Shown: positions 8,549 through 18,252 of the stretch, piece by piece
Layout of the letters: the number at the start of each line of letters is the position of its first letter
Numbering within the stretch: position 1 is the stretch's first letter
Assembly (NCBI RefSeq): GCF_016862975.1
Contig: NZ_BONZ01000018.1
Coordinates: 1 to 44,567 of the forward strand
Source: Rugosimonospora africana
Lineage (GTDB): Bacteria > Actinomycetota > Actinomycetes > Mycobacteriales > Micromonosporaceae
Direction: 5' to 3'
Length of the DNA stretch: 44,567 nt
Notes under the pieces: generated by a model
What the model was told of the DNA's origin: nothing
Databases searched by the model: none
The model's input: the letters and a program-made list of their open reading frames with translations, nothing else
Translations under genes and position numbers: made by a program

Positions 8549-9661
8549 ATGGCCAAGTTGGAGGAACTGCTGGTCAGGGGCCTTACGGCGACTCCGAGAC
8601 CGTTGTACAGCGGCGCCGTCGGAATCATCCAGGTCCGCGGCCAAGTTGAGCAATTCGCCACAGTCGGACATACGGCTGCCTACGCCGATACGAGCGGAAC
8701 GCCTATTTCTCCGGAATTCTCCCGCCCGGTCACCGAAGAGACCATCTTCGACCTCGCGTCGATCACCAAGCTGTTCGTCACCACCACCGTGCTGACCCTC
8801 GTCGAAGAGGGCGTCCTGAGCCTCGACGAGCCGGTGGCCACCTGGCTGCCCAGCTTCGGCACCGGCGAGCGCACCCAGGTCACCCTGCGCCGGCTGGTCA
8901 CCCACACCTCGGGGCTGCCCGCGCTGCTGTCGCTGTGGAAAGACTGGCCCGACCGGCAGTCCAGGTTCGACGCCATCCTGAACGCCCCGCTGGTACGCAC
9001 GCCGGGCACCGGCTTCGAGTACTCCGACATCGGGTACCTGACGGTCGGCCTGCTCGCCGAGCGGGTCACCGGCCGGACCCTGCCGGAGCTGGTACGGGAC
9101 CGGGTCACCGGACCGCTGGGGATGGTCGACACCGGGTACCTTCCGCCGGCCGCGAAGCTGGACCGGATCGCGGCCACCGAGTACGAGCCGGACGAGCACC
9201 GGGGCATGGTGCGCGGCGAGGTACACGACGAGAACTCGTGGTCGCTGGGCGGCGCGGTCGGCCACGCCGGCATCTTCGGCACCGCCGGAGAACTGGTCCG
9301 CCTCGCCGAGATGTTGCGCTGCTACGGTGCCCTCGACGGGGTGCGGGTGCTGCGTGAGGAGACGGTCGACCAGATGACGCGTGACCAACTGCCCGCGGGG
9401 GTCGACCCGGGCTTCCGCCACGGCCTCGGCCTGCGCATCGACGACCCCTCGTTCATGGGGCCGCTGGCCGGCGGCGGCGCGTTCGGCCACACCGGGTTCA
9501 CCGGCACCTCGCTGGTGGTGGACCGCGACCGCGAACTGGTGGTCGTGCTGCTCACCAACCGCGTGCACCCGAGCCGCGAGCAGGCCGACATCGGGCCGCT
9601 GCGCCGCGACGTGGCGGCGGTCGGGGCCGAGACCACGACCGGGGCGGGAGCCGGTTCATGA
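8549..9661 (+). CDS. Serine hydrolase of beta-lactamase fold, AmiE/YbbE-like candidate amidase
   Basis: The 370-residue protein has the penicillin-recognising triad: SITK (Ser71, Lys74), YSD (Tyr158) and GHTG near residue 318, as in class C beta-lactamases and DD-peptidases. In the Bacillus subtilis murQ-murR-murP-amiE-nagZ cluster a member of this family, AmiE, removes peptides from MurNAc. The position here, divergent from murQ/anmK and just before a murR-type gene, supports the same job. Unlike the Bacillus enzyme it shows no signal peptide, so it should act on imported muropeptides in the cytoplasm. Start ATG 8549 appears leaderless. An esterase or DD-peptidase role cannot be excluded. 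Confidence 0.75.
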   Translation: MAKLEELLVRGLTATPRPLYSGAVGIIQVRGQVEQFATVGHTAAYADTSGTPISPEFSRPVTEETIFDLASITKLFVTTTVLTLVEEGVLSLDEPVATWLPSFGTGERTQVTLRRLVTHTSGLPALLSLWKDWPDRQSRFDAILNAPLVRTPGTGFEYSDIGYLTVGLLAERVTGRTLPELVRDRVTGPLGMVDTGYLPPAAKLDRIAATEYEPDEHRGMVRGEVHDENSWSLGGAVGHAGIFGTAGELVRLAEMLRCYGALDGVRVLREETVDQMTRDQLPAGVDPGFRHGLGLRIDDPSFMGPLAGGGAFGHTGFTGTSLVVDRDRELVVVLLTNRVHPSREQADIGPLRRDVAAVGAETTTGAGAGS

Positions 9662-9674
9662 ATGGGAGATCCCG

Positions 9675-10550
9675 GTGAGCGACGCGAACATTTTGGTTCG
9701 CATCCGGGGCGCGCTGCCCTCGCTGCGGCCGGCCGAGCGGCGCGTCGCCGAGGCGATCCTGGCCGACCCGGCCGCCGCCGCGGAGCTGTCGATCAGCGCC
9801 CTGGCCCGGCAGTGCGCCACGTCCGAGACCACCGTGATGCGGCTGTGCCGGTCCCTCGGCATGGAACGCTTCCCCGAGCTGCGCCTGGCGCTGGCCCGCG
9901 CGGCCAGCATCCAGGAGGCCCGCTTCGGCGCCGAGGTCCAGATCGACGGCGACATCAGCGCGACCGACAGCCTCGCCGACGTGGTGCGCAAGATCGGGTT
10001 CAGCGATGCCCGGGCCATCGAGGACACGACGTCCACATTGGACATCGAGGCGCTGGGCCGGTCCGCCGAGGCGGTGAACCAGGCCCGGCGCATCGACCTG
10101 TACGGCGTGGGCGCCAGCGGCTTCGTCTGCCAGGACCTGCACCAGAAGCTGCACCGCATCGGGCTGCTGGCGTTCGCCTGGCCGGATCCAAACGCCGCGC
10201 TGACCTCCGCGGCGCTGCTGACCGAGGCGGACGTCGCGGTGGCCATCTCGCACACCGGCACGACCATCGACACCGTCGAGTCGTTGCGGCTGGCCAGTTC
10301 CCGGGGTGCCACCACCATCGCCATCACCAACTTCGTCTCCTCGCCGGTCACCGAGCACGCCGACCTGGTGCTGACCACGGCCGCACGGGAGACCACCTTC
10401 CGCTCCGGCGCGACCGCCAGCCGCATCGCCCAGCTCGCCGTGGTGGACTGCCTGTTCGTCGCCGTCGCGCAGCGCACCTACGACAGCGCGATGCAGGCAC
10501 TGGAACTGACCTATGCGGCGGTGCAGGATCGCCGGTATCCTGCACGATGA
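9675..10550 (+). CDS. MurR/RpiR-family transcriptional regulator
   Basis: The 291-residue protein has an N-terminal RpiR helix-turn-helix (about residues 37-60, ISALARQCATSETTVMRLCR) and a C-terminal SIS sugar-phosphate domain (about 125-255, with GVGASGFV and ISHTGTTIDTVE). In E. coli and Bacillus, MurR binds MurNAc-6-phosphate, the MurQ substrate. Its place in the divergon makes it the likely local regulator of both operons. Start GTG 9675 has GGGAG eight bases upstream, 13 bases after the hydrolase stop. No upstream in-frame alternative fits. The gene's stop overlaps the next start as ATGA. Confidence 0.85.
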   Translation: MSDANILVRIRGALPSLRPAERRVAEAILADPAAAAELSISALARQCATSETTVMRLCRSLGMERFPELRLALARAASIQEARFGAEVQIDGDISATDSLADVVRKIGFSDARAIEDTTSTLDIEALGRSAEAVNQARRIDLYGVGASGFVCQDLHQKLHRIGLLAFAWPDPNAALTSAALLTEADVAVAISHTGTTIDTVESLRLASSRGATTIAITNFVSSPVTEHADLVLTTAARETTFRSGATASRIAQLAVVDCLFVAVAQRTYDSAMQALELTYAAVQDRRYPAR

Positions 10551-11710
10551 TCACTCACGTACTGACCCACCGGGTCGAGGTGCCGTTACACACCCCGTTC
10601 GTCACCGCACTGCGCCGGGCCGACACGGTACGCACGCTGGTCGTCGAGGTGCGCGACGGGGACGGCAACCGCGGCTTCGGCGAGGGCCCGCAGGTACTTC
10701 AGGTGACCGGGGCGTCGGTCGAGGGCACCGAGGCATGCGTCGAGCAGCTGCTGGGCCCGCTTCTGATCGGCCGCGACCCGGACGACCTGCTGGCCAACTG
10801 CCGCGCGGTGCGCAAGGCGGTCGCCGGCAACGAGGCGGCGAAGGCCGCGCTGGACGTCGCGCTGCACGACCTGGTCGCGCGGCGCCTGGGCGTACCGCTG
10901 GTGCGCCTGCTGGGCGGCACGACCTCGCGGGTACCCACCGATGTGACGCTGTCCGCGAACGCGGACCGGGGCACCACGGCGGACCGGGTGGCGGACGGGT
11001 TCACCGTGCTCAAGGTGAAGGTCGGCGCCGACCCGGCCACGGACGTCGCCCGGGTACGCGCGGTGCGGGAGGTGGCCGGGCCGGACGTGACCATTCGGGT
11101 GGACGCCAACCAGGGCTGGACACCCCGGCAGGCGGTCGACGTCATCCGGGCGCTGCACGCCGAGGCGCTGGACGTGGAACTGGTCGAGCAGCCGGTACCG
11201 GCCTGGGACCTGGACGGGATGGCGTGGATACGCGACCGGGTCGACCTGCCGATCCTGGCGGACGAGTCGGTGTTCGGGGTACGCGACCTGATCGAGGTGA
11301 TCCGCCGGGGTGCCGCCGACCTGGTCAACGTGAAGCTGGCCAAGTGCGGCGGCCTGGCCCCCGGCCGTACCCTGCTGCAGATCGCCGAGGACCACGGCGT
11401 CGGCACGATGATCGGCTGCATGATGGAGGGCCCGATCGGGGTGGGCGCGGCGGCCAGTCTCGCCGCGGCGTGCGGCACCACGCTGACCGCCGACCTGGAC
11501 GCGGCGTGGTGGCTCGCCCGCTCGCCGGTGTTCGGCGGCATCCACTACGACGGTCCGGTCGTGGTGTTGCCGGACGCGCCGGGACTCGGGGTGACCGGTC
11601 TCGTCGGCGTCGACGACGCGGCCGGTTCCAGCAACGCGGCGGCTTCTAGCAACGCCGCCGGCTCCGGCGACGCGGCCGGCGCGACGCCGGCCGGCGAGCC
11701 GGAGGTGTGA
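10547..11710 (+). CDS. Dipeptide epimerase, enolase superfamily (L-Ala-D/L-Glu epimerase type)
   Basis: The 387-residue protein belongs to the muconate-lactonising subgroup of the enolase superfamily. It has the K-x-K pair (K156, K158 in LKVKVG), metal ligands D186 (RVDANQG), E214 (VEQP) and D239 (ADES), and the opposite lysine K263 or K266 in NVKLAKCGG, the pattern of dipeptide epimerases. L-Ala-D/L-Glu epimerase converts the dipeptide released from murein so peptidases can degrade it. That fits the neighbouring murein-recycling genes. The last ~35 residues are a low-complexity Ala/Ser/Gly/Asn tail absent from typical family members. ATG 10547 overlaps the regulator stop. Confidence 0.85.
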   Translation: MITHVLTHRVEVPLHTPFVTALRRADTVRTLVVEVRDGDGNRGFGEGPQVLQVTGASVEGTEACVEQLLGPLLIGRDPDDLLANCRAVRKAVAGNEAAKAALDVALHDLVARRLGVPLVRLLGGTTSRVPTDVTLSANADRGTTADRVADGFTVLKVKVGADPATDVARVRAVREVAGPDVTIRVDANQGWTPRQAVDVIRALHAEALDVELVEQPVPAWDLDGMAWIRDRVDLPILADESVFGVRDLIEVIRRGAADLVNVKLAKCGGLAPGRTLLQIAEDHGVGTMIGCMMEGPIGVGAAASLAAACGTTLTADLDAAWWLARSPVFGGIHYDGPVVVLPDAPGLGVTGLVGVDDAAGSSNAAASSNAAGSGDAAGATPAGEPEV

Positions 11711-11712
11711 GC

Positions 11713-13094
11713 ATGGCACTGGACACCGCGATCCTGGACCGGCTGCGCGAGATCGTCGGCTCCGAGCACGTCCGCGTCGCTCCCGGTGAGCTGGCCGCGT
11801 TCGCCCGGGACGCCACTCCCCTGTTCCACGCGGTACCCGACGCGGTCGTGCACCCCGCCGACACCGCCCAGGTGTCCCGGATCCTCGCGCTGGCCACCGC
11901 GGAGAAGATCCCGGTGGTACCGCGCGGTGCCGGCTCCAACCTGTGCGCCGGGGCGGTGGCCCTGCGTGGCGGCATCGTGCTCGTGCTGACCCGGCTCAAC
12001 CGGATCCTGGAAGTCAGCGCCGACGAACTGCTGGCCCGGGTCGAGCCGGGGGTCAGCACCGCCGCGCTGGCCGACGCGGTCGACGCCGTCGGACTGCTGT
12101 ACCCGCCGGATCCGGGCAGCCGCACGGTGGCCACCATCGGCGGCAACGTCGCCACGAGCGCGGGCGGGCTGCGTGGCCTCAAGTACGGCGTGACCCGCAA
12201 CTACGTGCTCGGGCTGACCGCGGTCCTGCCGACCGGCGAGGTGATCCGGACCGGCGGCCGGCTCTGGAAGGACGTCGCCGGGTACGACCTGACCCGCCTC
12301 CTCACCGGTTCGGAAGGCACCCTCGCGGTGATCACCGAGGTGACCGTGGCGCTGCTGCCGAAGCCGGCCACCACGCGTACCGGGTTGGCGTACTTCCCCG
12401 ATCTCGCCGCCGCCGGCCGGGCGGTGTCCCGGGTCCTGCACGGTGGCGTGGTACCGGCGACCCTGGAGTTCCTGGACCGGCGCTGCATCGACGCGGTGGA
12501 GCGCTACGCCCACCTGGGCCTGCGGACCGACGCGGGCGCCCTGCTGCTGTTCGGCGACGATGGCGACGAGTCCACAGTGGACGCTCACCTCCGGCACATC
12601 GCCGAGGCGTGCACGGCCGAGGGCGCGGTCGAGGTGACCACCGCGAGCGACGCCGCCCAGGCCGAGGCGCTGCTGACCGCGCGGCGCTGTTCGCTGCCGG
12701 CGCTGTCCCGGCTGGGCGCGTTGACCATCTTGGAGGACGCCAGCGTGCCCCGCCCGAGACTCGCCGAGATGGTCGAGCGGATCGACGCGATCGCGGAGAA
12801 GCACCGGGTGACCGTCGCGACGTTCGGCCACGCCGGGGACGGCAACCTGCACCCCACCTGCGTGCTGCCGGACGCACGGGACACCGACGCCATCGCCCGC
12901 GCCGAGGCCGCGTTCGCCGACATCTTCGCCGCCGCGATCGAACTCGGCGGCACCATCACCGGCGAGCACGGCGTCGGGTCGGCCAAGCTGCCGCACCTGG
13001 CCGCCCGGCTCGGCGGCGACCAGCTCGCCCTGCTGCGCCGGATCAAGGCGGCATTCGACCCGGCGGGCATCCTCAATCCCGGGAAGCTGGGCTC

Positions 13095-13098
<4 letters not shown>
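11713..13098 (+). CDS. FAD-linked oxidase, GlcD/D-lactate dehydrogenase type
   Basis: The 461-residue flavoprotein has a PCMH-type FAD domain (PRGAGSNLCAGA, residues 70-81; IGGNVATSAGG near 142-152) and a FAD-oxidase C domain with GHAGDGNLHP (372-381) and GEHGVGSAK (417-425). This is the layout of glycolate oxidase subunit GlcD and of D-lactate dehydrogenases. MurQ, encoded in the divergent operon, releases D-lactate, so D-lactate oxidation to pyruvate is the most economical role; glycolate or another 2-hydroxyacid is possible. I prefer ATG 11713, with GGAGG seven bases upstream, over GTG 11707. Its stop overlaps the next gene (ATGA). Confidence 0.85.
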
Positions 13099-14249
<1,151 letters not shown>

Positions 14250-14276
14250 CCGGGCCGGCCCGAACAGCGCGGGCCG

Positions 14277-15317
14277 TCAGCGCGTCACGTCGGCCGCCGC
14301 CAGCCGCGCGGCCAGTTCCGGGTCACCGCCGGCGCGCTCCAGCAACCCCTCGACCGAACAGTGCCCGTCGTACCCTGACCCGCCGCCGGTGACCTCCAGG
14401 CACAGGCCGGTCTCGAACCGCTCGCCGTACAGCGCCACGTCCGCGTCCGGCAGGCGTGCGCGCAGGGCGTCGGACAGCTCCTCGGCCAGGCGGTCTCTGC
14501 GGGCGCGCAGCACCGGATCGCACTCCCGCAGCGCCTCGGGCACGCCCCGGTCCGCCGGGTCGAACGCCCGCAACAGCGGCAACAGCGCCGGATCGGCCAG
14601 GAACGCGGCCGCGTCGAAGCAGAACACGTGCGCCGACTCCTCGGCGAGCAGGCCGGCCAGCAGCGGGACCACCCGCCGGTCCCGGCGCCGGGCCAGCCCC
14701 CGGATGCCCTCCTCGCGGGCCTCGCCGTACTCGTCGGTGGTGCGCTCCCACAGCGCCCGGCGCACCGCGTCCCCGTCGGCCGTGCTCTGCCACCCCAACC
14801 CGAACGTGGCCCAGTTGCGCACCTCGCGGTCGGGATCTCGGGACAGCGCGATGAGCGCCGCCACCCCGGCGTCGTCGGCCACCTCGCCCATGACCAGCGG
14901 CAGGGACACCGCGACCCGGTGCCGGACGTCGGGGTCGGCGTGCCCGGCGAGCGCCACCAGCACGGGCACGCCGCGCGCGTCGGCGGTACCGCCGAGCGCC
15001 CGCGCGATGGACCACTGGACGTCGCCGTCGACCTCGGTGGAGGCCAGCGAGATCAGCGCTGTCGCCGCCGGTCCGCGCACCTCCTCGTGCCGCTCGCTGG
15101 TGACCCCGAGCAGATCGCAGGCGGTCGCCCGGATGGTCGCGTCGGCGGTCGCATCGGGGGACGCGAGGTGCGCCAGGGCCACCGCCGCGGCATCCCCGCC
15201 GGCCTCGGCCGCGCGGTCCAGCACCTCCCACACGGCGTCGTAGTCGTCGGGCCCGGCGACCGCGCGGGACACGTCGACCGCCCGGGCGAACAGCGCGGCG
15301 ACCTCATCCGCATCCAC
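14277..15317 (-). CDS. HEAT-repeat protein of unknown role
   Basis: The 346-residue product is a chain of alpha-helical HEAT/PBS-lyase-type repeats. At least four copies resemble 'D-x-x-V-R-x-x-A-x-x-L' (DPDVRHRVAVSLP, DPDREVRNWATFGLG, with related helices before and after). Such proteins are usually binding scaffolds without enzymatic activity. The open frame runs further upstream, but those residues look non-coding. I chose GTG 15317 (VDADEVAALF), although its ribosome binding site is weak. It converges on glcF with only 27 bases between them, including a 12-bp palindrome at 14251-14262. It may be co-transcribed with the methyltransferase gene upstream. Confidence 0.65.
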   Translation of the reverse strand: MDADEVAALFARAVDVSRAVAGPDDYDAVWEVLDRAAEAGGDAAAVALAHLASPDATADATIRATACDLLGVTSERHEEVRGPAATALISLASTEVDGDVQWSIARALGGTADARGVPVLVALAGHADPDVRHRVAVSLPLVMGEVADDAGVAALIALSRDPDREVRNWATFGLGWQSTADGDAVRRALWERTTDEYGEAREEGIRGLARRRDRRVVPLLAGLLAEESAHVFCFDAAAFLADPALLPLLRAFDPADRGVPEALRECDPVLRARRDRLAEELSDALRARLPDADVALYGERFETGLCLEVTGGGSGYDGHCSVEGLLERAGGDPELAARLAAADVTR

Positions 15318-15360
15318 GGCCGCGATGATGTCACGGCGGGAGCGCCCGGAGCACCGGGAT

Positions 15361-16029
15361 TCAGCGCCGGCGGGCCAGCAGGTACGCGCGTTGGCTCGGG
15401 TGCTCAACACCGGCGTACGGCTCGCGATCCAGGCGCGCGGTCAGCTCGAAGCCGGCCCGTACCAGGGCGTCCGACTCCGCCGCCGGGTCGAGGAACCGGA
15501 AGTCCAGCCGCACGGCGTGCCCCCACCAGTCGGTGAGCGTCCTCGTGCCGCCGGGCGGGATGTCGGCGTCGCTGGTGTGAAACGCCACCAGGGCGTACCC
15601 GCCGGGGCGCAGCACCCGGGCGAACTCCCGGTACGCGGCGGTCCGCTGCCGTTCGTCGCAGTGGATGACCGCGTACAGGCAGACGATGCCGGCCACGGAG
15701 CCGGACCGCAGCGGCAGCGCCGTCATGTCCGCCGCGCCGAACGGCAGCGCGGTGCGCCGGTGGGCGACGGCGCACATCGCCGGCGACAGGTCGAGCCCGA
15801 ACGCCGCGGCCTTCCGCCCGGCCAGGTGCTCCCGCCCGGCCAGGTGCGCCGTCACGTGTCCGGGACCGCAGCCCACATCCAGCACGGGCGCGTCGCCCGG
15901 CAGCGTGGCGGCCAGTTCGGCCACGGCGTCGAGCAGCGCCCGGTCCAGCGGCTTGCCGTCCAGTTCGTCGCCGATCTCGGCGGCGTACCGGTCGGCCACC
16001 AGGTCGTACCCGCTCCGCGTGTCGTTCAC
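15361..16029 (-). CDS. Class I SAM-dependent methyltransferase
   Basis: The 222-residue protein has the class I methyltransferase signature VLDVGCGPGHVTAHL near residues 58-72, an acidic motif LDLSP, and post-motif LRPGGYALVAFH. The start is GTG 16029, with AAGGAGG four bases upstream, in preference to the ATGs at the beginning of the open frame. The substrate cannot be told. It follows the MFS exporter gene by 20 bases on the same strand, so the two may act together on a small molecule that is methylated and exported, which is only a guess. Confidence 0.8.
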   Translation of the reverse strand: MNDTRSGYDLVADRYAAEIGDELDGKPLDRALLDAVAELAATLPGDAPVLDVGCGPGHVTAHLAGREHLAGRKAAAFGLDLSPAMCAVAHRRTALPFGAADMTALPLRSGSVAGIVCLYAVIHCDERQRTAAYREFARVLRPGGYALVAFHTSDADIPPGGTRTLTDWWGHAVRLDFRFLDPAAESDALVRAGFELTARLDREPYAGVEHPSQRAYLLARRR

Positions 16030-16049
16030 CGTGCCTCCTTCGCGGCACA

Positions 16050-17735
16050 TCATCGCACTGTGGCTGCCTGCCGCTTCCCGGCCGGCCTCTCCCCGGCCGG
16101 TTCGGCGGTGACCGCCTCGGGCGCACCGGCCGGCTCTCCCGCCCGGCCCGAGGTCCGGCTCGAACTCCGATCGGGGCGCATCAGGTACAGCACGAGGAAC
16201 GCGGCCACCACGCCCACCGCGGCGGCCAGCGCGAAGGTACCCCGGACACCGGCGACCGCCGCGGCGCGCACGGCCTCGTCAAGGGCGTGCCGGGCGGCGG
16301 CCGGGACGGTACCGCGCAGCGACGGCGCCTGACCACCGGCCACGGCACGGGCCACCCGGGCCGCACCGGCGACGCCGCGACCGGACAGCGATCCGCGGGC
16401 ACCGACCGTGAACGCGCTGCCCAGCGCCGCGATACCGAACGCGAAGCCGAGCTGCCGGGTGGTGTTGACCGCGCCGGCCGCCATGCCGCCCCGGTTCGCG
16501 GGTACCAGCGACATCGACACCGAGCCGAGGATCGGCGTGACCAGCCCGACCCCGACGCCGATGACCGCGAACCCGGGCATCAGCGCCGGCCAGCCCGCCG
16601 AGCCGTGGACGAGCAGCGCCACGAGCGCGTCGCCGAGGCCGACGCACAACAGTCCGCCGCCGATGACCCGGTGCGGCGGCGTGCCGTGCAGGCGGCGACC
16701 GGCGGTCGCGGAGACCACGAACGACATCACCGACATCGGCAGCCCGGTCAATCCGGCCTCGATCGGGCTGAGGCCGAGTACCGACTGGAGCCAGATGGAG
16801 GTGTACGTGAACGCCGCGAACGCGGCGAACGTCATGAGCAGTCCGGCGATCAGCACGCCGACGAATGACCGGTTGCGCAGCAACGCGAGGTCCAGCATGG
16901 CGCCGCGGGACCGCGACTCGACCGCGACGAACGCGACCAGCAGCACCGCCGCCAGGCCGAGCGTCCACCAGGTCGCCGCGCTGGACCAGCCGTTCTCGTT
17001 CGCCCGGATCAGCGCGTACGTGGCGCACCCGGCCGCGGCCGTGAACGTCAGGATGCCGGGAACGTCGACGCCGCGCCGGCCCATCGCGGGTCGAGAGCCG
17101 GCGGGCCCGCCCACAGCCGGCCCGCCCGTCGCGGGACCGCCCGTCGCGGGACCGCCCACAGCCGGGCCGCCCGTCGCCGGCTCGCCCGCGTCGCCGAACA
17201 CGACCACAGACAGGACGATCGCGACAACGCTCACCGGCAGGTTGACGAAGAAGATCCAGCGCCACGACGCGCCCTGGGTCAGCAGTCCGCCGATGATCGG
17301 GCCGACCGCCGCCGAGGCGCCCGACACGGCGCCCCACAGGCCGTAGGCGGTGCCCCGGTCCCGCCCGGAGTACGAGCGGTTGAGCAGGGCGAACGTGGTC
17401 GCGAACATCGCCGCCGCCCCGATTCCCTGGACGGTACGGGCGGCGATGAGCGCCGTCGGACCGGGTGCCACTCCGCACGCGAGCGAGGACGCCGCGAACA
17501 CCACGAGACCGGCGACGTACGCGCGGCGGTGCCCGACGAGGTCGGCCACCGACCCGGTACCGAGCACCAGCGCGGCCAGTGCCAGCGCGTACGCGTCGAC
17601 GACCCACTGCAGCGACCCGAACGACGCGTGCAGGTCACCGACCATGTCCGGCAGCGCGACGTTCACGATCGTGACGTCGATCAACAGCATGAAGGTTCCG
17701 AGGCAGACCGCGAGGAGCGGAAGCCATCTACGCAT
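16050..17735 (-). CDS. MFS drug-export permease, DHA2 (EmrB/QacA) type
   Basis: This is a 561-residue polytopic protein with about 14 membrane helices. It opens with the DHA2 pattern LGTFMLLIDVTIVNVALPDM and has WVVDAYALALAALVLGTGSVADLVGHRR, the family loop 2-3 motif, and an antiporter motif-C-like GPIIGGLL. Between helices 6 and 7 the cytoplasmic loop is expanded by a run of GGPA(T/V) repeats. Proton-driven export of hydrophobic drugs or a self-made compound is likely. Start ATG 17735 has a weak ribosome binding site. The gene is upstream of, and likely co-transcribed with, the methyltransferase gene. Confidence 0.88.
   Translation of the reverse strand: MRRWLPLLAVCLGTFMLLIDVTIVNVALPDMVGDLHASFGSLQWVVDAYALALAALVLGTGSVADLVGHRRAYVAGLVVFAASSLACGVAPGPTALIAARTVQGIGAAAMFATTFALLNRSYSGRDRGTAYGLWGAVSGASAAVGPIIGGLLTQGASWRWIFFVNLPVSVVAIVLSVVVFGDAGEPATGGPAVGGPATGGPATGGPAVGGPAGSRPAMGRRGVDVPGILTFTAAAGCATYALIRANENGWSSAATWWTLGLAAVLLVAFVAVESRSRGAMLDLALLRNRSFVGVLIAGLLMTFAAFAAFTYTSIWLQSVLGLSPIEAGLTGLPMSVMSFVVSATAGRRLHGTPPHRVIGGGLLCVGLGDALVALLVHGSAGWPALMPGFAVIGVGVGLVTPILGSVSMSLVPANRGGMAAGAVNTTRQLGFAFGIAALGSAFTVGARGSLSGRGVAGAARVARAVAGGQAPSLRGTVPAAARHALDEAVRAAAVAGVRGTFALAAAVGVVAAFLVLYLMRPDRSSSRTSGRAGEPAGAPEAVTAEPAGERPAGKRQAATVR
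17105..17179. repeat. Five 15-bp repeats inside the MFS gene coding for GGPAT/GGPAV
   Basis: Five head-to-tail 15-bp units (two variants, one with CACAG and one with GTCGC) encode a flexible Gly-Pro-Ala loop in the central cytoplasmic segment of the exporter. The copies are near identical, so copy number probably varies between strains. Confidence 0.85.
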
Positions 17736-17785
17736 TGGGTGATTCCCCCGAACTAGATTGTCGACGCGGTAACGCCTCAGGCCGG

Positions 17786-18151
17786 TCAGGCCGCTGGCGG
17801 TGCGAACTCCGGCTGGTCGAGCAGCCGCAGCCAGGTGCCGTCCGGTTGCCGCCGGACCACCTGCGCGCGGGCTCCCACGCCGTCCTTCGGTGCGGTCGAG
17901 GTCAACGCGATGTCGCCGCTGACCAGCGTCGGCAGCGGCGTCTCCGGCTCGAATCGGGGCGCGTTCGCCAGCATCTTCTCCACCAGCGCCCGGATCGCCT
18001 CGCGCCCGACCGTCTGGCTGCCCGGCGGGTATGCCATCACGGCGTCCTCCTCGTACAGCGCCGCGATCCCGGCCGCGTCGCGGTCGTTGGCCCGCTCCAC
18101 GAACAGGCGGGTGAGGTCTTCCGGCCGGTGCGCCTTCTCGTACTCCGACAT
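17786..18151 (-). CDS. SnoaL/NTF2-like small protein
   Basis: The 121-residue protein looks like the SnoaL/DUF4440 cystatin-like fold: an N-terminal helix with DLTRLFVERANDRDAAGIAALYEEDAVM, then a YPPGSQTVGREAIRALVEKML block and a short beta-sheet ending in WLRLLDQPEFAP. Family members include ketosteroid-isomerase-like enzymes and many proteins without known activity. It is divergent from a LysR regulator gene with 101 bases between them, so it is the likely target of that regulator. ATG 18151 has GGGAAGG upstream. Confidence 0.8.
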   Translation of the reverse strand: MSEYEKAHRPEDLTRLFVERANDRDAAGIAALYEEDAVMAYPPGSQTVGREAIRALVEKMLANAPRFEPETPLPTLVSGDIALTSTAPKDGVGARAQVVRRQPDGTWLRLLDQPEFAPPAA

Positions 18152-18207
18152 CTCGCGTCCTTCCCTGCGTTTCGGCTTGACACCATCAACCCTGGTTCAG
18201 CCGGGCC

Positions 18208-18244
18208 TAGAAGTCCAACAAATGGTTCTACTCAGAGCTAGAAT
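18208..18244. promoter_or_regulatory. TAGAA/TTCTA sites between the SnoaL-like and LysR genes
   Basis: TAGAA (18208-18212) and TTCTA (18226-18230) form an inverted pair 13 bases apart, and a third TAGAA (18239-18243) is part of TAGAAT, a good -10 for the LysR gene. TAGAAT ends eight bases before the regulator's ATG, so that mRNA is probably leaderless. The spacing suits a LysR-type binding site, but the motif is short. Confidence 0.4.
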
Positions 18245-18252
18245 CTGGGGTT

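Noticed and set aside
9662-11710. A 682-codon frame that would fuse a new N-terminal domain to the dipeptide epimerase
   Set aside because: The first 295 codons are an Arg/Gly-rich shadow of the MurR/RpiR gene; the epimerase starts at ATG 10547.
14251-14280. Bidirectional terminator between glcF-like and HEAT-repeat genes
   Set aside because: There is a 12-bp GC palindrome, but no convincing stem with loop and no U tract, so I did not list it as a terminator.
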